DNA of 64,000 nucleotides from Variovorax sp. JS1663 (GCF_002157355.1 NZ_LYMK01000008.1:124001-188000), one strand, 5' to 3'; positions 8,888 to 20,197 are shown, numbered from the stretch's first letter. A program made the numbers and translations. The notes: generated by a model from the sequence alone, not told the origin.

Positions 8888-9706
8888 TCACGGCGCGGCG
8901 GTGGGCTGGTCGGAAGTGCGTACGGCCGGCGTGGAGGAAATAGGCGTGTCCGCGGGGGCGGTCGGGGCGGAAGGCGGTGGGACCTGTGCCTCTGCCGTGA
9001 CGGGTGCGCCAGAGGGCGCGGCCACGGCCGGCATCGTTACCGGAACGGCCGCCGGCAGCCGCGTGACCACGGGCGCCGGTGGTGTCAGCTGGATCCGCGG
9101 CGTGTGCCCTCCGTCCGCGGTCAGGGCGGGCAGCGGGACCAGTTTCTGCGCCGGCACCGGCCGGATCGAAGCCGCGGCGCCGGGTCGGGGCGTTGCGCGC
9201 GAGGCCAGTTCGCGCTTTTCTTCTTCGCTGAGGGCCTGGTAGGCCTCCCACTTGGCCTTGCGCTCGTCGATCGGCACCTGCTTGACCTCGGCGAAGTTGA
9301 AGCGAGCCAGGGTGCGCTCCTGGTTGCTCAGCTGGGCCCATTCCGTCATGCGGCTGTGCAGGACTCCCTGCTCGTCCGGCGACATGGTGGCGTAGTTGCG
9401 CGACAGCGCCAGCCACTTGCGCTTGTGAGGCTCGGTCAGTGCGTCCCAATGGGGGGCAAGCGGTTGCAGGGCGCGCTGCTGCCGCGCACTCAGGTCGCGC
9501 CATAGCGGCTTGGAGACAACCGGCTTCGCCACCGAGGTGGGTGCGGCCGGGTCGCCAGTCCTGGTCTGCGCATCCGCCGCTGCCGCGAGCGCCAGCAGCA
9601 CGGCCACGCCCACGCCCACGCCCACGCCCGCCACTGCGCCCGACCGGAGCGGGCGGTGCGGGTTGGGGGTCAGCGCTTTCGCGCTGGAGCGGGGGGGCTG
9701 TGACAT
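8888..9706 (-). CDS. DUF3106 domain-containing exported protein
   Basis: A 272-residue protein with an N-terminal hydrophobic anchor/signal (~25-46, 'AVAGVGVGVGVAVLLALAAA') and a DUF3106 region at ~85-175. That region is made of repeated Trp-containing turns such as 'PLWRDLSARQQRALQPLAPH', 'WDALTEPHKRKWLALSRNY' and 'QEERTLARFNFAEVKQV'-like segments. The C-terminal ~100 residues are Pro/Ala/Thr-rich and probably disordered. The odd VGVGVGV stretch derives from a tandem GGGCGT-type repeat in the DNA (around 9603-9635). The gene lies between DUF3619 and RDD genes downstream of an ECF sigma factor. This conserved betaproteobacterial cluster suggests envelope housekeeping or stress, but no activity is known. 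Confidence 0.78.
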   Translation of the reverse strand: MSQPPRSSAKALTPNPHRPLRSGAVAGVGVGVGVAVLLALAAAADAQTRTGDPAAPTSVAKPVVSKPLWRDLSARQQRALQPLAPHWDALTEPHKRKWLALSRNYATMSPDEQGVLHSRMTEWAQLSNQERTLARFNFAEVKQVPIDERKAKWEAYQALSEEEKRELASRATPRPGAAASIRPVPAQKLVPLPALTADGGHTPRIQLTPPAPVVTRLPAAVPVTMPAVAAPSGAPVTAEAQVPPPSAPTAPADTPISSTPAVRTSDQPTAAP

Positions 9707-9725
9707 GCGGAGGAGGGGCGGGAAA

Positions 9726-10151
9726 TCAGCGTTGGGAAGCGCCCTCGGCTTTCAGGAACTGGGCGAAGCCCGGGTCCGTGTAGGCGGCGGGCGGGAGGTC
9801 GTCGGTCAGCAGGGCGGCATCGACTTCCGCCAGCTCGTTGGCCCGGTTGTCCTCCTGCAAGGTGGTAATCACAAGGAGGCCCGCCACCAGCGCGATCAGC
9901 GGGATCACGGAGCCGATACGGGTCCACCAGCCGGCGCCCAGCGCCGCGGTGCCGCCGTTCTGCACCACGGCGGGTGTCGTCTGCAGTAGCCGCACCACCT
10001 TGCGGCGCGCCAACGCCTGTTCGCGGGCGGCGCGCAGGCGCTCGCCGATGTCGTGCGGCAGATCCTGGGTCCCGGCCGACAGCCGAACGGCCACCCGACG
10101 GGCGAACCGCTCCTCGATCGCGGCAGAGGTGGTCGAAAGCGTTGTATTCAT
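9726..10151 (-). CDS. DUF3619 family membrane protein, likely partner of the ECF sigma factor
   Basis: A 141-residue single-pass protein: a cytoplasmic N-terminal ~75 residues ('IEERFARRVAVRLSAGTQDL', 'HDIGERLRAAREQALARRK'), one transmembrane helix at ~80-98 ('IGSVIPLIALVAGLLVITTL'), and a short acidic periplasmic tail. Its ATG overlaps the stop of the sigma-factor gene by four bases (10148-10151, ATGA). This layout (sigma factor followed directly by a small single-pass membrane protein) is the usual one for an anti-sigma factor. The sequence is classed as DUF3619 and an anti-sigma activity is only inferred from position and topology. Confidence 0.78.
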   Translation of the reverse strand: MNTTLSTTSAAIEERFARRVAVRLSAGTQDLPHDIGERLRAAREQALARRKVVRLLQTTPAVVQNGGTAALGAGWWTRIGSVIPLIALVAGLLVITTLQEDNRANELAEVDAALLTDDLPPAAYTDPGFAQFLKAEGASQR

Positions 10152-10714
10152 AGCGAAATTCCCTTGGCCTTGAGCGCCTTGCTCAGGGCATGGACGGCAC
10201 GCGAACAGTGGGTTTTGACGCTGCCCTCGGAGCAGCCCATTGCGGCGGCCGTCTCGGCGACATCCATTTCCTCCCAGTAACGCATCAAAAACGCCTCGCG
10301 TTGACGACCCGGCAAAGCGGCGATTTGTTCCTCGATCTCGTGAAAAATCTGGGCGCGCCGGGTGCTGTCCTCGGCGCTTTCGCTTTCCCGGGTGTCCGGC
10401 TCGGCCGTGAAATGCTCGAGCAGGTCGAATTCGCCGTCCTCCGCGGTCGCCTCGATGTCGCTCATGTTGGAGAACAGCGCCCGCCGGGTCTTCTGGCGTC
10501 GGAACCAATCCAGGGTGCAGTTCGAGAGGATGCGCTGGAACAGCAGCGGCAACTCGTTGGGCGGCTTGTCGCCATAGTGCTCGGCCAGCTTCATCATGCT
10601 GTCCTGCACGATGTCGAGTGCGGCCTCCTCGTCCCGCACGTGGTAGACCGTGCGTTTGAAAGCACGCCGCTCGGCGCCCTTCAGGAAATCGGAGAGTTCT
10701 TGTTCAGTGGCCAA
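10148..10714 (-). CDS. ECF-type RNA polymerase sigma factor
   Basis: A 188-residue sigma-70 family factor with only regions 2 and 4. Region 2 spans ~12-75 ('AFKRTVYHVRDEEAALDIVQ', 'LFQRILSNCTLDWFRRQKTR'). Region 4 is the HTH at ~130-180 ('LPGRQREAFLMRYWEEMDVA', 'MGCSEGSVKTHCSRAVHALS'). The start is taken as TTG at 10714 (MATEQELSDFL by comparison with the family); another TTG at 10729 would add five residues, and no ATG is available near. It begins a run with DUF3619, DUF3106 and RDD genes and is divergent from ilvB. It probably autoregulates the cluster; the promoter it recognises was not identified. Confidence 0.85.
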   Translation of the reverse strand: MATEQELSDFLKGAERRAFKRTVYHVRDEEAALDIVQDSMMKLAEHYGDKPPNELPLLFQRILSNCTLDWFRRQKTRRALFSNMSDIEATAEDGEFDLLEHFTAEPDTRESESAEDSTRRAQIFHEIEEQIAALPGRQREAFLMRYWEEMDVAETAAAMGCSEGSVKTHCSRAVHALSKALKAKGISL

Positions 10715-10779
10715 GCGAATCCGGCGCAAGGGGCGCCGCGTGGGGAAGTGTCTCGGGGACGGACTGCTTTTTTGTCGCC

Positions 10780-10851
10780 GCGGATTATGCCTGTGCGATC
10801 GTTACAGATGCCTCTTGGGCGGCGGCGGGCGCTTCCGATGTCATAATCCGC
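10780..10851. promoter_or_regulatory. Divergent promoter region between sigma factor and ilvB, with 10-bp inverted repeat
   Basis: GCGGATTATG (10780-10789) and CATAATCCGC (10842-10851) are perfect inverted copies separated by 52 bp. Each contains a CATAAT -10-like hexamer pointing outward. The right one reads TGTCATAAT (10839-10847), an extended -10 for ilvB, giving a leader of about 145 nt. The left one would serve the sigma-factor gene. In the ilvB leader a TTTTTCG/CGAAAAA hairpin lies at ~10964-10985; no Leu/Val/Ile-rich leader peptide was found. Confidence 0.4.
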
Positions 10852-10998
10852 CTTGCAAGTCAAAAGGCAAACGGGTCACGGTCCGGCGGTTCGACAAGTC
10901 CGCCCATGGCTTTGGCCTCAAGTTTCGACGCGGCTTCACAAGAGTTGGCGAAGGAGCACCCAAGGTTTTTCGTTCCCGAAAAAACGCAAAGGTTGATC

Positions 10999-12774
10999 AT
11001 GGAAATGTCAAAGGCGGAACTCGCTTCCGCAGCAGCCGTCACCGGCAGTCAAACGCAGGAACTCATGGGCGCCGAGGTGCTGGTCAAGGCACTGCAGGCC
11101 GAAGGCGTCCAGTACGTCTGGGGCTATCCCGGCGGCGCGGTTCTCTATATTTACGACGCTTTCTATAAGCAGGACACCATTCAGCACGTACTGGTGCGCC
11201 ACGAGCAGGCGGCCGTGCACGCGGCCGATGGCTACGCACGCGCCACCGGCGAGGTCGGCGTGGCGCTCGTGACTTCGGGGCCGGGCCTGACCAATGCGGT
11301 CACAGGTATTGCGACCGCTTACATGGACAGCATCCCGATGGTGATCATCTCGGGCCAGGTGCCGACGGCGGCGATCGGGCTGGATGCCTTCCAGGAATGC
11401 GACACCGTCGGCATCACCCGGCCCATCGTCAAGCACAACTTCCTCGTCAAGGATCCCAAGGATCTGGCGATGACGATGAAGAAGGCCTTCCACATCGCGC
11501 GCAGCGGCCGGCCGGGCCCGGTGGTGGTGGACGTGCCCAAGGACGTGTCCTTCAAGAAGGTCAGCTACAGCGGTTATCCCGACAAGGTCGAGATGCGCTC
11601 GTACAACCCGGTGCGCAAGGGCCATGGCGGGCAGATCCGCAAGGCGCTGCAACTGCTGCTCTCGGCCAAGCGCCCGTATATCTACACCGGCGGCGGTGTG
11701 CTGCTCGGCAACGCGACGAACGAGCTGCGCACGTTGGTCGACATGCTCGGCTATCCGGTCACGAACACGCTGATGGGCCTGGGTGCCTACCCGGCCAGCG
11801 ACCGCAAGTTCCTTGGCATGCTGGGCATGCACGGCACGATCGAGGCCAACAACGCGATGCAGAGCTGCGATGTGCTGCTCGCCGTGGGCGCGCGCTTCGA
11901 CGATCGCGTGATCGGCAACCCCAAGCACTTCGCCCAGAACGAGCGCAAGATCATCCACATCGACATCGATCCGTCGAGCATCTCGAAGCGGGTGAAGGTC
12001 GACATTCCGATCGTCGGCGACGTCAAGGAAGTGCTGACCGAACTGATCTCGATGATCAAGGAAAGTCCGCAGCGCGCCGACCCCGGTGCCCTGGCCGGCT
12101 GGTGGGACACCATCGAAGGCTGGCGCAGCAAGGACTGCCTCAACTACGACCGCGGCAACAAGGACGTGATCAAGCCGCAGTACGTGGTCGAGACCCTGTG
12201 GAACATGACCAAGGGCACCGACACCTACATCACGTCGGACGTCGGACAGCACCAGATGTGGGCGGCCCAGTACTACCGCTTCGACGAGCCGCGCCGCTGG
12301 ATCAACTCCGGCGGCCTGGGCACCATGGGCGTGGGCATCCCCTATGCAATGGGCATCAAGCTGGCCAAGCCCGAATCGGAGGTCTTCTGCGTCACCGGCG
12401 AGGGCTCGGTGCAGATGTGCATCCAGGAGCTCTCGACCTGCCTGCAGTACAACACCCCGATCAAGATCATCTCGCTGAACAACCGCTACCTCGGCATGGT
12501 GCGCCAGTGGCAGGAGATCGAGTACTCGGGCCGCTACAGCCACAGCTACATGGACGCGCTGCCCAACTTCGTGAAGCTGGCCGAGGCCTATGGCCATGTC
12601 GGCATGCTGATCGAGCGTCCGCAGGACGTCGAGCCCGCGCTGCGCGAGGCGCGCAAGCTCAAGGATCGGACCGTGTTCATGGATTTCCGCACCGACCCCA
12701 CCGAGAACGTGTTCCCGATGGTGAAGGCGGGCATGGGCATCACCGAAATGCTGCTGGGTTCCGAGGATCTGTAA
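10999..12774 (+). CDS. ilvB: Acetolactate synthase large (catalytic) subunit
   Basis: A 591-residue ThDP-dependent acetohydroxyacid synthase catalytic subunit, the first common step of Val/Leu/Ile synthesis (two pyruvate to 2-acetolactate, or pyruvate plus 2-ketobutyrate). Three domains are visible: the N-terminal ThDP/pyrimidine domain with catalytic Glu69 in 'VRHEQAAVHAADGYARATG', the central FAD-binding domain ('RFDDRVIGNPKHF'), and the C-terminal pyrophosphate domain with 'GEGSVQMCIQE' from ~residue 466 and 'NNRYLGMVRQWQ'. AAAGG at 10988-10992 supports the ATG at 10999; the open frame extends 31 codons further upstream without a Shine-Dalgarno. ilvN follows after a 131-bp gap that holds an 11-bp G·U-containing hairpin (12783-12807) and, 12 bases later, a run of seven T. 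Confidence 0.95.
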   Translation: MEMSKAELASAAAVTGSQTQELMGAEVLVKALQAEGVQYVWGYPGGAVLYIYDAFYKQDTIQHVLVRHEQAAVHAADGYARATGEVGVALVTSGPGLTNAVTGIATAYMDSIPMVIISGQVPTAAIGLDAFQECDTVGITRPIVKHNFLVKDPKDLAMTMKKAFHIARSGRPGPVVVDVPKDVSFKKVSYSGYPDKVEMRSYNPVRKGHGGQIRKALQLLLSAKRPYIYTGGGVLLGNATNELRTLVDMLGYPVTNTLMGLGAYPASDRKFLGMLGMHGTIEANNAMQSCDVLLAVGARFDDRVIGNPKHFAQNERKIIHIDIDPSSISKRVKVDIPIVGDVKEVLTELISMIKESPQRADPGALAGWWDTIEGWRSKDCLNYDRGNKDVIKPQYVVETLWNMTKGTDTYITSDVGQHQMWAAQYYRFDEPRRWINSGGLGTMGVGIPYAMGIKLAKPESEVFCVTGEGSVQMCIQELSTCLQYNTPIKIISLNNRYLGMVRQWQEIEYSGRYSHSYMDALPNFVKLAEAYGHVGMLIERPQDVEPALREARKLKDRTVFMDFRTDPTENVFPMVKAGMGITEMLLGSEDL

Positions 12775-12905
12775 CGGGCGAAAGCCGGCCTGCGGTGCGG
12801 GCTGGCTCCTTGATTAACTTTTTTTGCGGATGAATCTATTGTCCGCCGAGCCCGCGCATTACCGTGCACGGGGGAGGGCGGCGAAAAGAGGAATCCCTTC
12901 CTGAC

Positions 12906-13397
12906 ATGAAACACATCATTGCCGTGCTGCTCGAGAACGAGCCCGGTGCACTCTCCCGCGTCGTGGGCCTCTTCTCCGCCCGCGGCTACAACATCGAATC
13001 GCTGACAGTCGCGCCCACGGAGGACCCAAGCCTCTCGCGCATGACGATCGTCACTGCCGGCTCGGACGACGTGATCGAACAGATCACCAAGCACCTCAAC
13101 CGCCTCATCGAGGTCGTCAAGGTCGTCGACCTGACCGAGGGCGCCTACACCGAGCGCGAGCTCATGATGGTGAAGGTGCGGGCGGTCGGCAAGGAGCGCG
13201 AGGAGATGATGCGCATGGCGGAGATCTTCCGCGGCCGCATCATCGACGTGACCGACAAGAGCTACACCGTCGAGCTCACCGGCGACCACGGAAAGAACGA
13301 CGCCTTCCTCGAGGCGATCGACCGCGGCGCCATCCTCGAGACCGTCCGTACCGGCGCCAGCGGCATCGGCCGCGGCGAGCGCATCCTGCGCGTCTGA
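12906..13397 (+). CDS. ilvN: Acetolactate synthase small (regulatory) subunit
   Basis: A 163-residue regulatory subunit of acetohydroxyacid synthase (also called ilvH), which raises catalytic activity and confers feedback inhibition by valine. The N-terminal ACT domain is at residues 4-78 ('IIAVLLENEPGALSRVVGLF', 'ARGYNIESLTVAPTEDPSLS'); the C-terminal domain (~80-160) has 'ERELMMVKVRA' and 'GRIIDVTDKSYTVELTGD'. The length is exactly that of the family. GAAAAGAGGAA upstream gives the ribosome site for the ATG at 12906. It is followed 54 bases later by ilvC in the same orientation; the 131-bp gap after ilvB may hold a secondary promoter (TTGATT at 12810). Confidence 0.95.
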   Translation: MKHIIAVLLENEPGALSRVVGLFSARGYNIESLTVAPTEDPSLSRMTIVTAGSDDVIEQITKHLNRLIEVVKVVDLTEGAYTERELMMVKVRAVGKEREEMMRMAEIFRGRIIDVTDKSYTVELTGDHGKNDAFLEAIDRGAILETVRTGASGIGRGERILRV

Positions 13398-14468
<1,071 letters not shown>

Positions 14469-14490
14469 TCGGCACCCGATCCAGCTCCGG

Positions 14491-14520
14491 AGGGCCACCC
14501 ACGAGGTGGCCCTTTTCTTT
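14491..14520 (+). terminator. Intrinsic terminator after ilvC
   Basis: AGGGCCACC (14491-14499) pairs perfectly with GGTGGCCCT (14505-14513) around a five-base loop, followed by TTTTCTTT. It is the strongest rho-independent terminator in the window and separates ilvBNC from pssA. Confidence 0.85.
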
Positions 14521-14558
14521 GAGGCGGCCCGTGCCGCTGAACTACACTGCGCCGATCC

Positions 14559-15383
14559 ATGCATGACGACACGCTCCCCGATGATGCAGCGCCGCGCAAG
14601 CGTCGCAAGGGCATCTACATCCTGCCTAACCTGTTCACGCTGGCGGCGCTGTTCGGCGGCTTTTACTCGGTCGTGATGGCCATGAACGGGCGCTTCGATC
14701 TGGCGGCGCTGGGCGTCTTCGCCGCCATGATCCTCGACAGCCTGGACGGTCGCGTGGCGCGCTTGACCAACACGCAGAGCGCCTTCGGCGAGCAGATGGA
14801 TTCGCTGTCCGACATGGTGTCCTTCGGCGCGGCGCCGGCGCTGATCGCCTACGAATGGTCGCTCAAGGGCCTGGGCCGCTGGGGCTGGATCGCGGCCTTC
14901 GTCTACTGTGCGTGCGCGGCGCTGCGGCTGGCGCGCTTCAACGTCAACACCGGCGTGGTCGACAAGCGCTGGTTCCAGGGCCTGCCGTCGCCGGCGGCTG
15001 CGGCGCTGGTGGCGGGCTTCATCTGGCTCATGACGGAATGGGGCAAGCGCGGCGGTGAGGTGCTCTATCTCTCCTGGCACCAGATCACCTGGATCACCTT
15101 CGGCTTCACGCTCTACGCGGGCCTGACGATGGTGACCAACGCGCCTTTCTACAGCTTCAAGGATGTCCAGGTGAAGAAGAGCGTGCCCTTCGCGGTGATC
15201 GTGCTGATCGCGCTGGCCATCGCCGTCATCAACATCCACCCGCCGACTGTGCTGTTCGGCGTGTTCGTCGCCTACGGACTGAGCGGCTACGTGGTCTACG
15301 GCTGGCGCAAGGCCAAGGGCCAGCACGTGAGCGTGATCAGCACCTCGACCGAGGAACCCGACGAGCGCGGCCTGCACAAGTGA
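14559..15383 (+). CDS. pssA: CDP-diacylglycerol-serine O-phosphatidyltransferase
   Basis: A 274-residue integral-membrane enzyme that makes phosphatidylserine, precursor of phosphatidylethanolamine, from CDP-diacylglycerol and serine. The CDP-alcohol phosphatidyltransferase signature DG-x2-AR-x8-G-x3-D-x3-D is complete in 'LDSLDGRVARLTNTQS' plus 'AFGEQMDSLSD'. Around it are 6-8 hydrophobic segments, starting with 'LPNLFTLAALFGGFYSVVMA'. The N-terminal 'RKRRKGIYILPNLFTL' is typical of the Bacillus-type (subclass II) enzyme. It lies after the ilvC terminator, so it needs its own promoter. The Leu leader starts only 28 bases after its stop, so its transcript could read into the leuA attenuator. 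Insertion of pssA between ilvC and leuA is common in Burkholderiales. Confidence 0.93.
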   Translation: MHDDTLPDDAAPRKRRKGIYILPNLFTLAALFGGFYSVVMAMNGRFDLAALGVFAAMILDSLDGRVARLTNTQSAFGEQMDSLSDMVSFGAAPALIAYEWSLKGLGRWGWIAAFVYCACAALRLARFNVNTGVVDKRWFQGLPSPAAAALVAGFIWLMTEWGKRGGEVLYLSWHQITWITFGFTLYAGLTMVTNAPFYSFKDVQVKKSVPFAVIVLIALAIAVINIHPPTVLFGVFVAYGLSGYVVYGWRKAKGQHVSVISTSTEEPDERGLHK

Positions 15384-15411
15384 TTCGGCCTGTGTTACAT
15401 TCGCGACTCCC

Positions 15412-15465
15412 ATGAACAAGATTTCGCTGGCCCTACTACTGATCCCCTACGGGCGGAGACGGTAG
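15412..15465 (+). CDS. leu operon leader peptide
   Basis: A 17-codon reading frame, [17 protein letters not shown], too short for ordinary gene calling. It contains four Leu codons within five positions (CTG GCC CTA CTA CTG), two of them the rare CTA in a genome that almost always uses CTG/CTC. It precedes leuA by 100 bases and is followed by a perfect terminator hairpin. This is the standard layout of a ribosome-stalling leader: scarcity of charged Leu-tRNA stalls the ribosome on the Leu run and prevents the terminator from forming. Confidence 0.8.
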   Translation: MNKISLALLLIPYGRRR

Positions 15466-15487
15466 AGCGCGCAAGCGAATCCATCAC

Positions 15488-15524
15488 ACGGCCCGTTCGC
15501 ACCAGCAACGGGCCGTTTGTTTTG
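15488..15524 (+). terminator. leu attenuator hairpin
   Basis: ACGGCCCGTT (15488-15497) pairs perfectly over 10 bp with AACGGGCCGT (15507-15516); the loop is nine bases and the tail is TTTGTTTT. The left arm's GCCCGT can instead pair with ACGGGC inside the leader peptide gene (15449-15454), a possible antiterminator. It lies between the leader peptide and the leuA ATG. Confidence 0.8.
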
Positions 15525-15565
15525 GGGTTGCTGGTTGTCCATCCAACCACAGCGAGAAATACCAG

Positions 15566-17275
15566 ATGTTGAAGCAACCCGACCGCAAGTACCGCGCCTC
15601 CGCGCCGATCGGCCTCAAGGACCGGACCTGGCCCGATGCCGTCCTGACCCAGGCCCCGATCTGGCTGTCGACCGACCTGCGCGACGGCAACCAGGCGCTG
15701 GTGGAGCCGATGGACATCGCTCGCAAGATGCGCATGTTCGAGACGCTGGTGGCGATCGGCTTCAAGGAGATCGAGGTCGGATTTCCCTCGGCCTCGCAGA
15801 TCGAGTTCGATTTTGTCCGCAAGCTGATCGAGGAAGACCGGATTCCCGACGACGTGACGATCCAGGTGCTGACGCAGGCACGCGACCACCTGATCGAGCG
15901 CACCTTCGAGGCTCTCCAGGGCGCGCCGCGCGTGATCGTGCATCTCTACAACGCCGTCGCGCCGGTGATGCGCCGTGTGGTGCTCGGCATGGACGAAGAC
16001 CAGATCGTCGAGCTTGCGACCTCGCATGCCCGCATGTTCAACGAACTCGCCGCGAAGCAGCCGGCGACGCAATGGACCTTCCAGTACTCGCCCGAGATGT
16101 TCTCGGGCACCGAACTGGCCTTCTCGAAGCGGGTCGTCGATGCGGTGACCGAGGTCTGGGCCCCGACGCCCGAGCGCAAGTGCATCGTCAACCTGCCCTC
16201 GACGGTCGAGCACTCCACCCCCAACATCTTCGCCGACATGATCGAGTGGATGCACCGGAACCTGGCCCGGCGCGATTCGATCGTGCTGTGCGTGCATCCG
16301 CACAACGACCGCGGCACCGGCACGGCGGCCGGCGAGTTCGCCCTGATGGCGGGCGCCGAGCGCATCGAGGGTTGCCTGTTCGGCAACGGCGAGCGCACCG
16401 GCAACCTGGACTTGGTGAATGTCGCGCTCAACCTGTACACGCAGGGCGTCTCGCCGGGCCTGGACTTCTCGAACATCGACGAGATCCGCGCCACGGTCGA
16501 GCACTGCAACCAGCTGCCGGTGCATCCGCGCCATCCCTACGTCGGCGACCTCGTCTACACCTCGTTCTCCGGCTCGCATCAGGACGCGATCAAGAAGGCT
16601 TTCGCGGCGCGCAAGGAGGGCGACATGTGGGAAATGCCTTATCTGCCGATCGACCCGAAGGACGTGGGCCGCAGCTACGAGGCGGTGATCCGCGTCAACA
16701 GCCAGTCGGGCAAGGGCGGCATTTCCTACCTGCTCGAAAGCGAGTACGGCCTCGAGCTGCCGCGGCGCCTGCAGATGGAATTCAGCCAGGTGGTGCAGCG
16801 GGTGATGGACGTGGCAGGCAAGGAGTTCACGGCTGCCGATCTCTGGCAGCTGTTCGAAGGCGAGTACCGTATCGGCGACCAGCAGATGGCCCCCCAGCAC
16901 CGTGTACTCGAGGAGCGGGGCGAGGGCGCTGACGCATTGGTGGTGCTGCGCGCCGACCTGCCATGGGACGGCGAGGTGCGCCGCATCGAAGGTCAAGGCA
17001 ACGGGCCGATCGACGCCTTCATCCACGCACTGGCCGACGCCACCGGGCACTCGATCCGGGTGATCGACTATCACCAGCACGCCATCGGCGCCGGTGCCGA
17101 CGCGCAGGCCGTGGCCTATCTCGAGCTGCGGGTGGACGAAAACCAGACGCTGTTCGGCGTCGGCCGCGATGCCGACATCGTCTCGGCCTCGCTCAAGGCA
17201 ATCGTTTCCGGTCTGGTACGAGCCCGGGCGCAGGGCGCGCGCAGCGCACAATCGGAGGCTGCAGAAGCCGCCTGA
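15566..17275 (+). CDS. leuA: 2-isopropylmalate synthase, long (LeuA2-type) form
   Basis: A 569-residue 2-isopropylmalate synthase condensing acetyl-CoA with 2-ketoisovalerate, first committed step to leucine. The N-terminal TIM barrel has '[17 protein letters not shown]' (metal/catalytic Arg-Asp at ~37-40), '[20 protein letters not shown]' (metal His-x-His) and 'FGNGERTGN'. The C-terminal LeuA regulatory (allosteric, leucine-binding) domain spans ~430-555. '[16 protein letters not shown]' and the extended N-terminus ('[17 protein letters not shown]') mark the long form common in actinobacteria and some proteobacteria. It is preceded by the leu leader/attenuator. A second, quite different 2-isopropylmalate synthase starts 16 bases after its stop. 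Confidence 0.94.
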   Translation: MLKQPDRKYRASAPIGLKDRTWPDAVLTQAPIWLSTDLRDGNQALVEPMDIARKMRMFETLVAIGFKEIEVGFPSASQIEFDFVRKLIEEDRIPDDVTIQVLTQARDHLIERTFEALQGAPRVIVHLYNAVAPVMRRVVLGMDEDQIVELATSHARMFNELAAKQPATQWTFQYSPEMFSGTELAFSKRVVDAVTEVWAPTPERKCIVNLPSTVEHSTPNIFADMIEWMHRNLARRDSIVLCVHPHNDRGTGTAAGEFALMAGAERIEGCLFGNGERTGNLDLVNVALNLYTQGVSPGLDFSNIDEIRATVEHCNQLPVHPRHPYVGDLVYTSFSGSHQDAIKKAFAARKEGDMWEMPYLPIDPKDVGRSYEAVIRVNSQSGKGGISYLLESEYGLELPRRLQMEFSQVVQRVMDVAGKEFTAADLWQLFEGEYRIGDQQMAPQHRVLEERGEGADALVVLRADLPWDGEVRRIEGQGNGPIDAFIHALADATGHSIRVIDYHQHAIGAGADAQAVAYLELRVDENQTLFGVGRDADIVSASLKAIVSGLVRARAQGARSAQSEAAEAA

Positions 17276-17291
17276 ATCTAGGAGACCCGCG

Positions 17292-18830
<1,539 letters not shown>

Positions 18831-18945
18831 TTGCAGCGAGGATCCTTTGAATCGAATGAAGAAAAGGATGCAAGTAACTGATATTGCGTGCCTTTTTTGA
18901 TTTCGATAAACTGCGGTTTCTGATTGTTGCCGCTGGAGATTTTTG

Positions 18946-20124
18946 ATGCCCGAAGCCTGCTCTTATCGAGTATCCAGCCAGCGGTTCCTCCCCGCTCTTC
19001 GCCTTCTCGCCGTCGCGCTTTGTGCCACGGCGTTTTTGTTGCCCGCGGCGGAGGCTGCCAAGAAGGAAAAGGCAGCGGCAGGAAAGAAGGCGCAGCAGGT
19101 GAGCGTCGACAGCAAGCGCGGCGGTGCGGCCAAGTCCACGGCTTCCAAGCGCGGCGCCAAGGGCGAACAGGCCGACAAGGTAGTGAGCGGTGGGCGCAAT
19201 GTGGTGGCGTCGATCCGCAAGCGGGGTGGCAAGACGGTGGTGGCGGTGCAGCGGCGTTCGGTGGTGCGCGTGCCCGAGGTGGCGGCCCGGCAATCGTTCG
19301 GCCAGCTCGCCGGCCTGCACAACACCGAGGATGCCCTCGACCTGAAGTCCAGCGTCGCACTCGTGATCGACCAGGACACGCGCGAAGTGCTCTTCAGCAA
19401 GAACGACAGCGTCGTGCTGCCGATCGCCTCCCTCACCAAGCTCATGACCGGGCTGCTCATCAGCGAGGCCCATCTGCCCACCGACGAGCTGATCACCATC
19501 ACCCAGGACGACGTCGACACCGAGAAGGGCAGCCGCTCCCGGCTGACCGTCGGTGCCACGCTGTCGCGTGGCGAACTGCTGCACCTGGCCCTGATGTCCA
19601 GCGAGAACCGCGCCGCGCATGCGCTCGGTCGCACCTATCCCGGCGGCCTGGCCACCTTCGTGAGCGTGATGAATGCCAAGGCCAAGATGCTCGGCATGAA
19701 GGACACGCGCTACGTCGAGCCCACCGGCCTGTCCAGCCGCAACCAATCGAGCGCGCAGGACCTGGCCCTGCTGGTCAACGCCGCCTATGCCGATGCCACC
19801 GTGCGCCAGCTCTCCACTTCGCCGGAGCACCAGGTCGAGGTCGGCAACCGGGTGCTGCAGTACAACACCACCAACCGTCTCGTGAAGAGCCCGGACTGGG
19901 ACATCGGCCTGCAGAAGACCGGCTACATCTCCGAGGCCGGCCAGTGCCTCGTGATGCAGGCCCGGATTGCCGGACGCAAGCTGATCATGGTGTTCCTGGA
20001 TTCGGCCGGCAAGCTGGGCCGTATCGGTGACGCCGAGCGCGTGCGGCGCTGGGTCGAGGCCAATCACCACCTGATGAGTCCGGCGGCAGCGCAGCCTGCT
20101 CTCGCCACCCAGGTCTCGGGCTGA
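18946..20124 (+). CDS. pbpG: D-alanyl-D-alanine endopeptidase (PBP7-like)
   Basis: A 392-residue penicillin-binding protein of the S11 family (PBP7/DacD-like), cutting DD-crosslinks in periplasmic peptidoglycan. It has an N-terminal signal peptide ('LRLLAVALCATAFLLPAAEA') and then a ~75-residue Lys/Arg-rich linker ('KKEKAAAGKKAQQVSVDSKR'). The transpeptidase fold starts near residue 125. The three active-site motifs are present: SLTK (Ser162), 'SSENRAAH' (SxN box) and 'KTGYIS' (KTG box). ATG 18946 is chosen over the TTG one codon earlier. The C-terminal beta-domain of DacA-type enzymes is absent, as in PBP7. A terminator-like stem follows inside the 3' end of the convergent IclR gene. Confidence 0.87.
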   Translation: MPEACSYRVSSQRFLPALRLLAVALCATAFLLPAAEAAKKEKAAAGKKAQQVSVDSKRGGAAKSTASKRGAKGEQADKVVSGGRNVVASIRKRGGKTVVAVQRRSVVRVPEVAARQSFGQLAGLHNTEDALDLKSSVALVIDQDTREVLFSKNDSVVLPIASLTKLMTGLLISEAHLPTDELITITQDDVDTEKGSRSRLTVGATLSRGELLHLALMSSENRAAHALGRTYPGGLATFVSVMNAKAKMLGMKDTRYVEPTGLSSRNQSSAQDLALLVNAAYADATVRQLSTSPEHQVEVGNRVLQYNTTNRLVKSPDWDIGLQKTGYISEAGQCLVMQARIAGRKLIMVFLDSAGKLGRIGDAERVRRWVEANHHLMSPAAAQPALATQVSG

Positions 20125-20141
20125 TTCCCCCTTTGCCTCCG

Positions 20142-20197
20142 CCGGGCGGAGCGCCCGGCCCGATGGCGCCTTACGCCGCCGCCACAGGCGGCGTTTT
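20142..20197 (+). terminator. Hairpins at the pbpG/IclR convergent junction
   Basis: Two 7-3-7 perfect stems occur in tandem. CCGGGCG/CGCCCGG (20142-20158) has no T tract. CGCCGCC-ACA-GGCGGCG (20177-20193) is followed by TTTT on the plus strand and lies within the last codons of the convergent IclR gene. The second could end pbpG transcription. Confidence 0.45.

Noticed and set aside
9598..9640. GGGCGT-type tandem repeat as a possible CRISPR or VNTR
   Set aside because: It is a short codon-level repeat (VGVGVG) inside the DUF3106 gene signal region, with no spacers.
12783..12825. Intrinsic terminator between ilvB and ilvN
   Set aside because: The hairpin has two G·U pairs and the T run begins 12 bases after the stem, so it does not fit a rho-independent terminator; kept only as a structure noted with ilvB.
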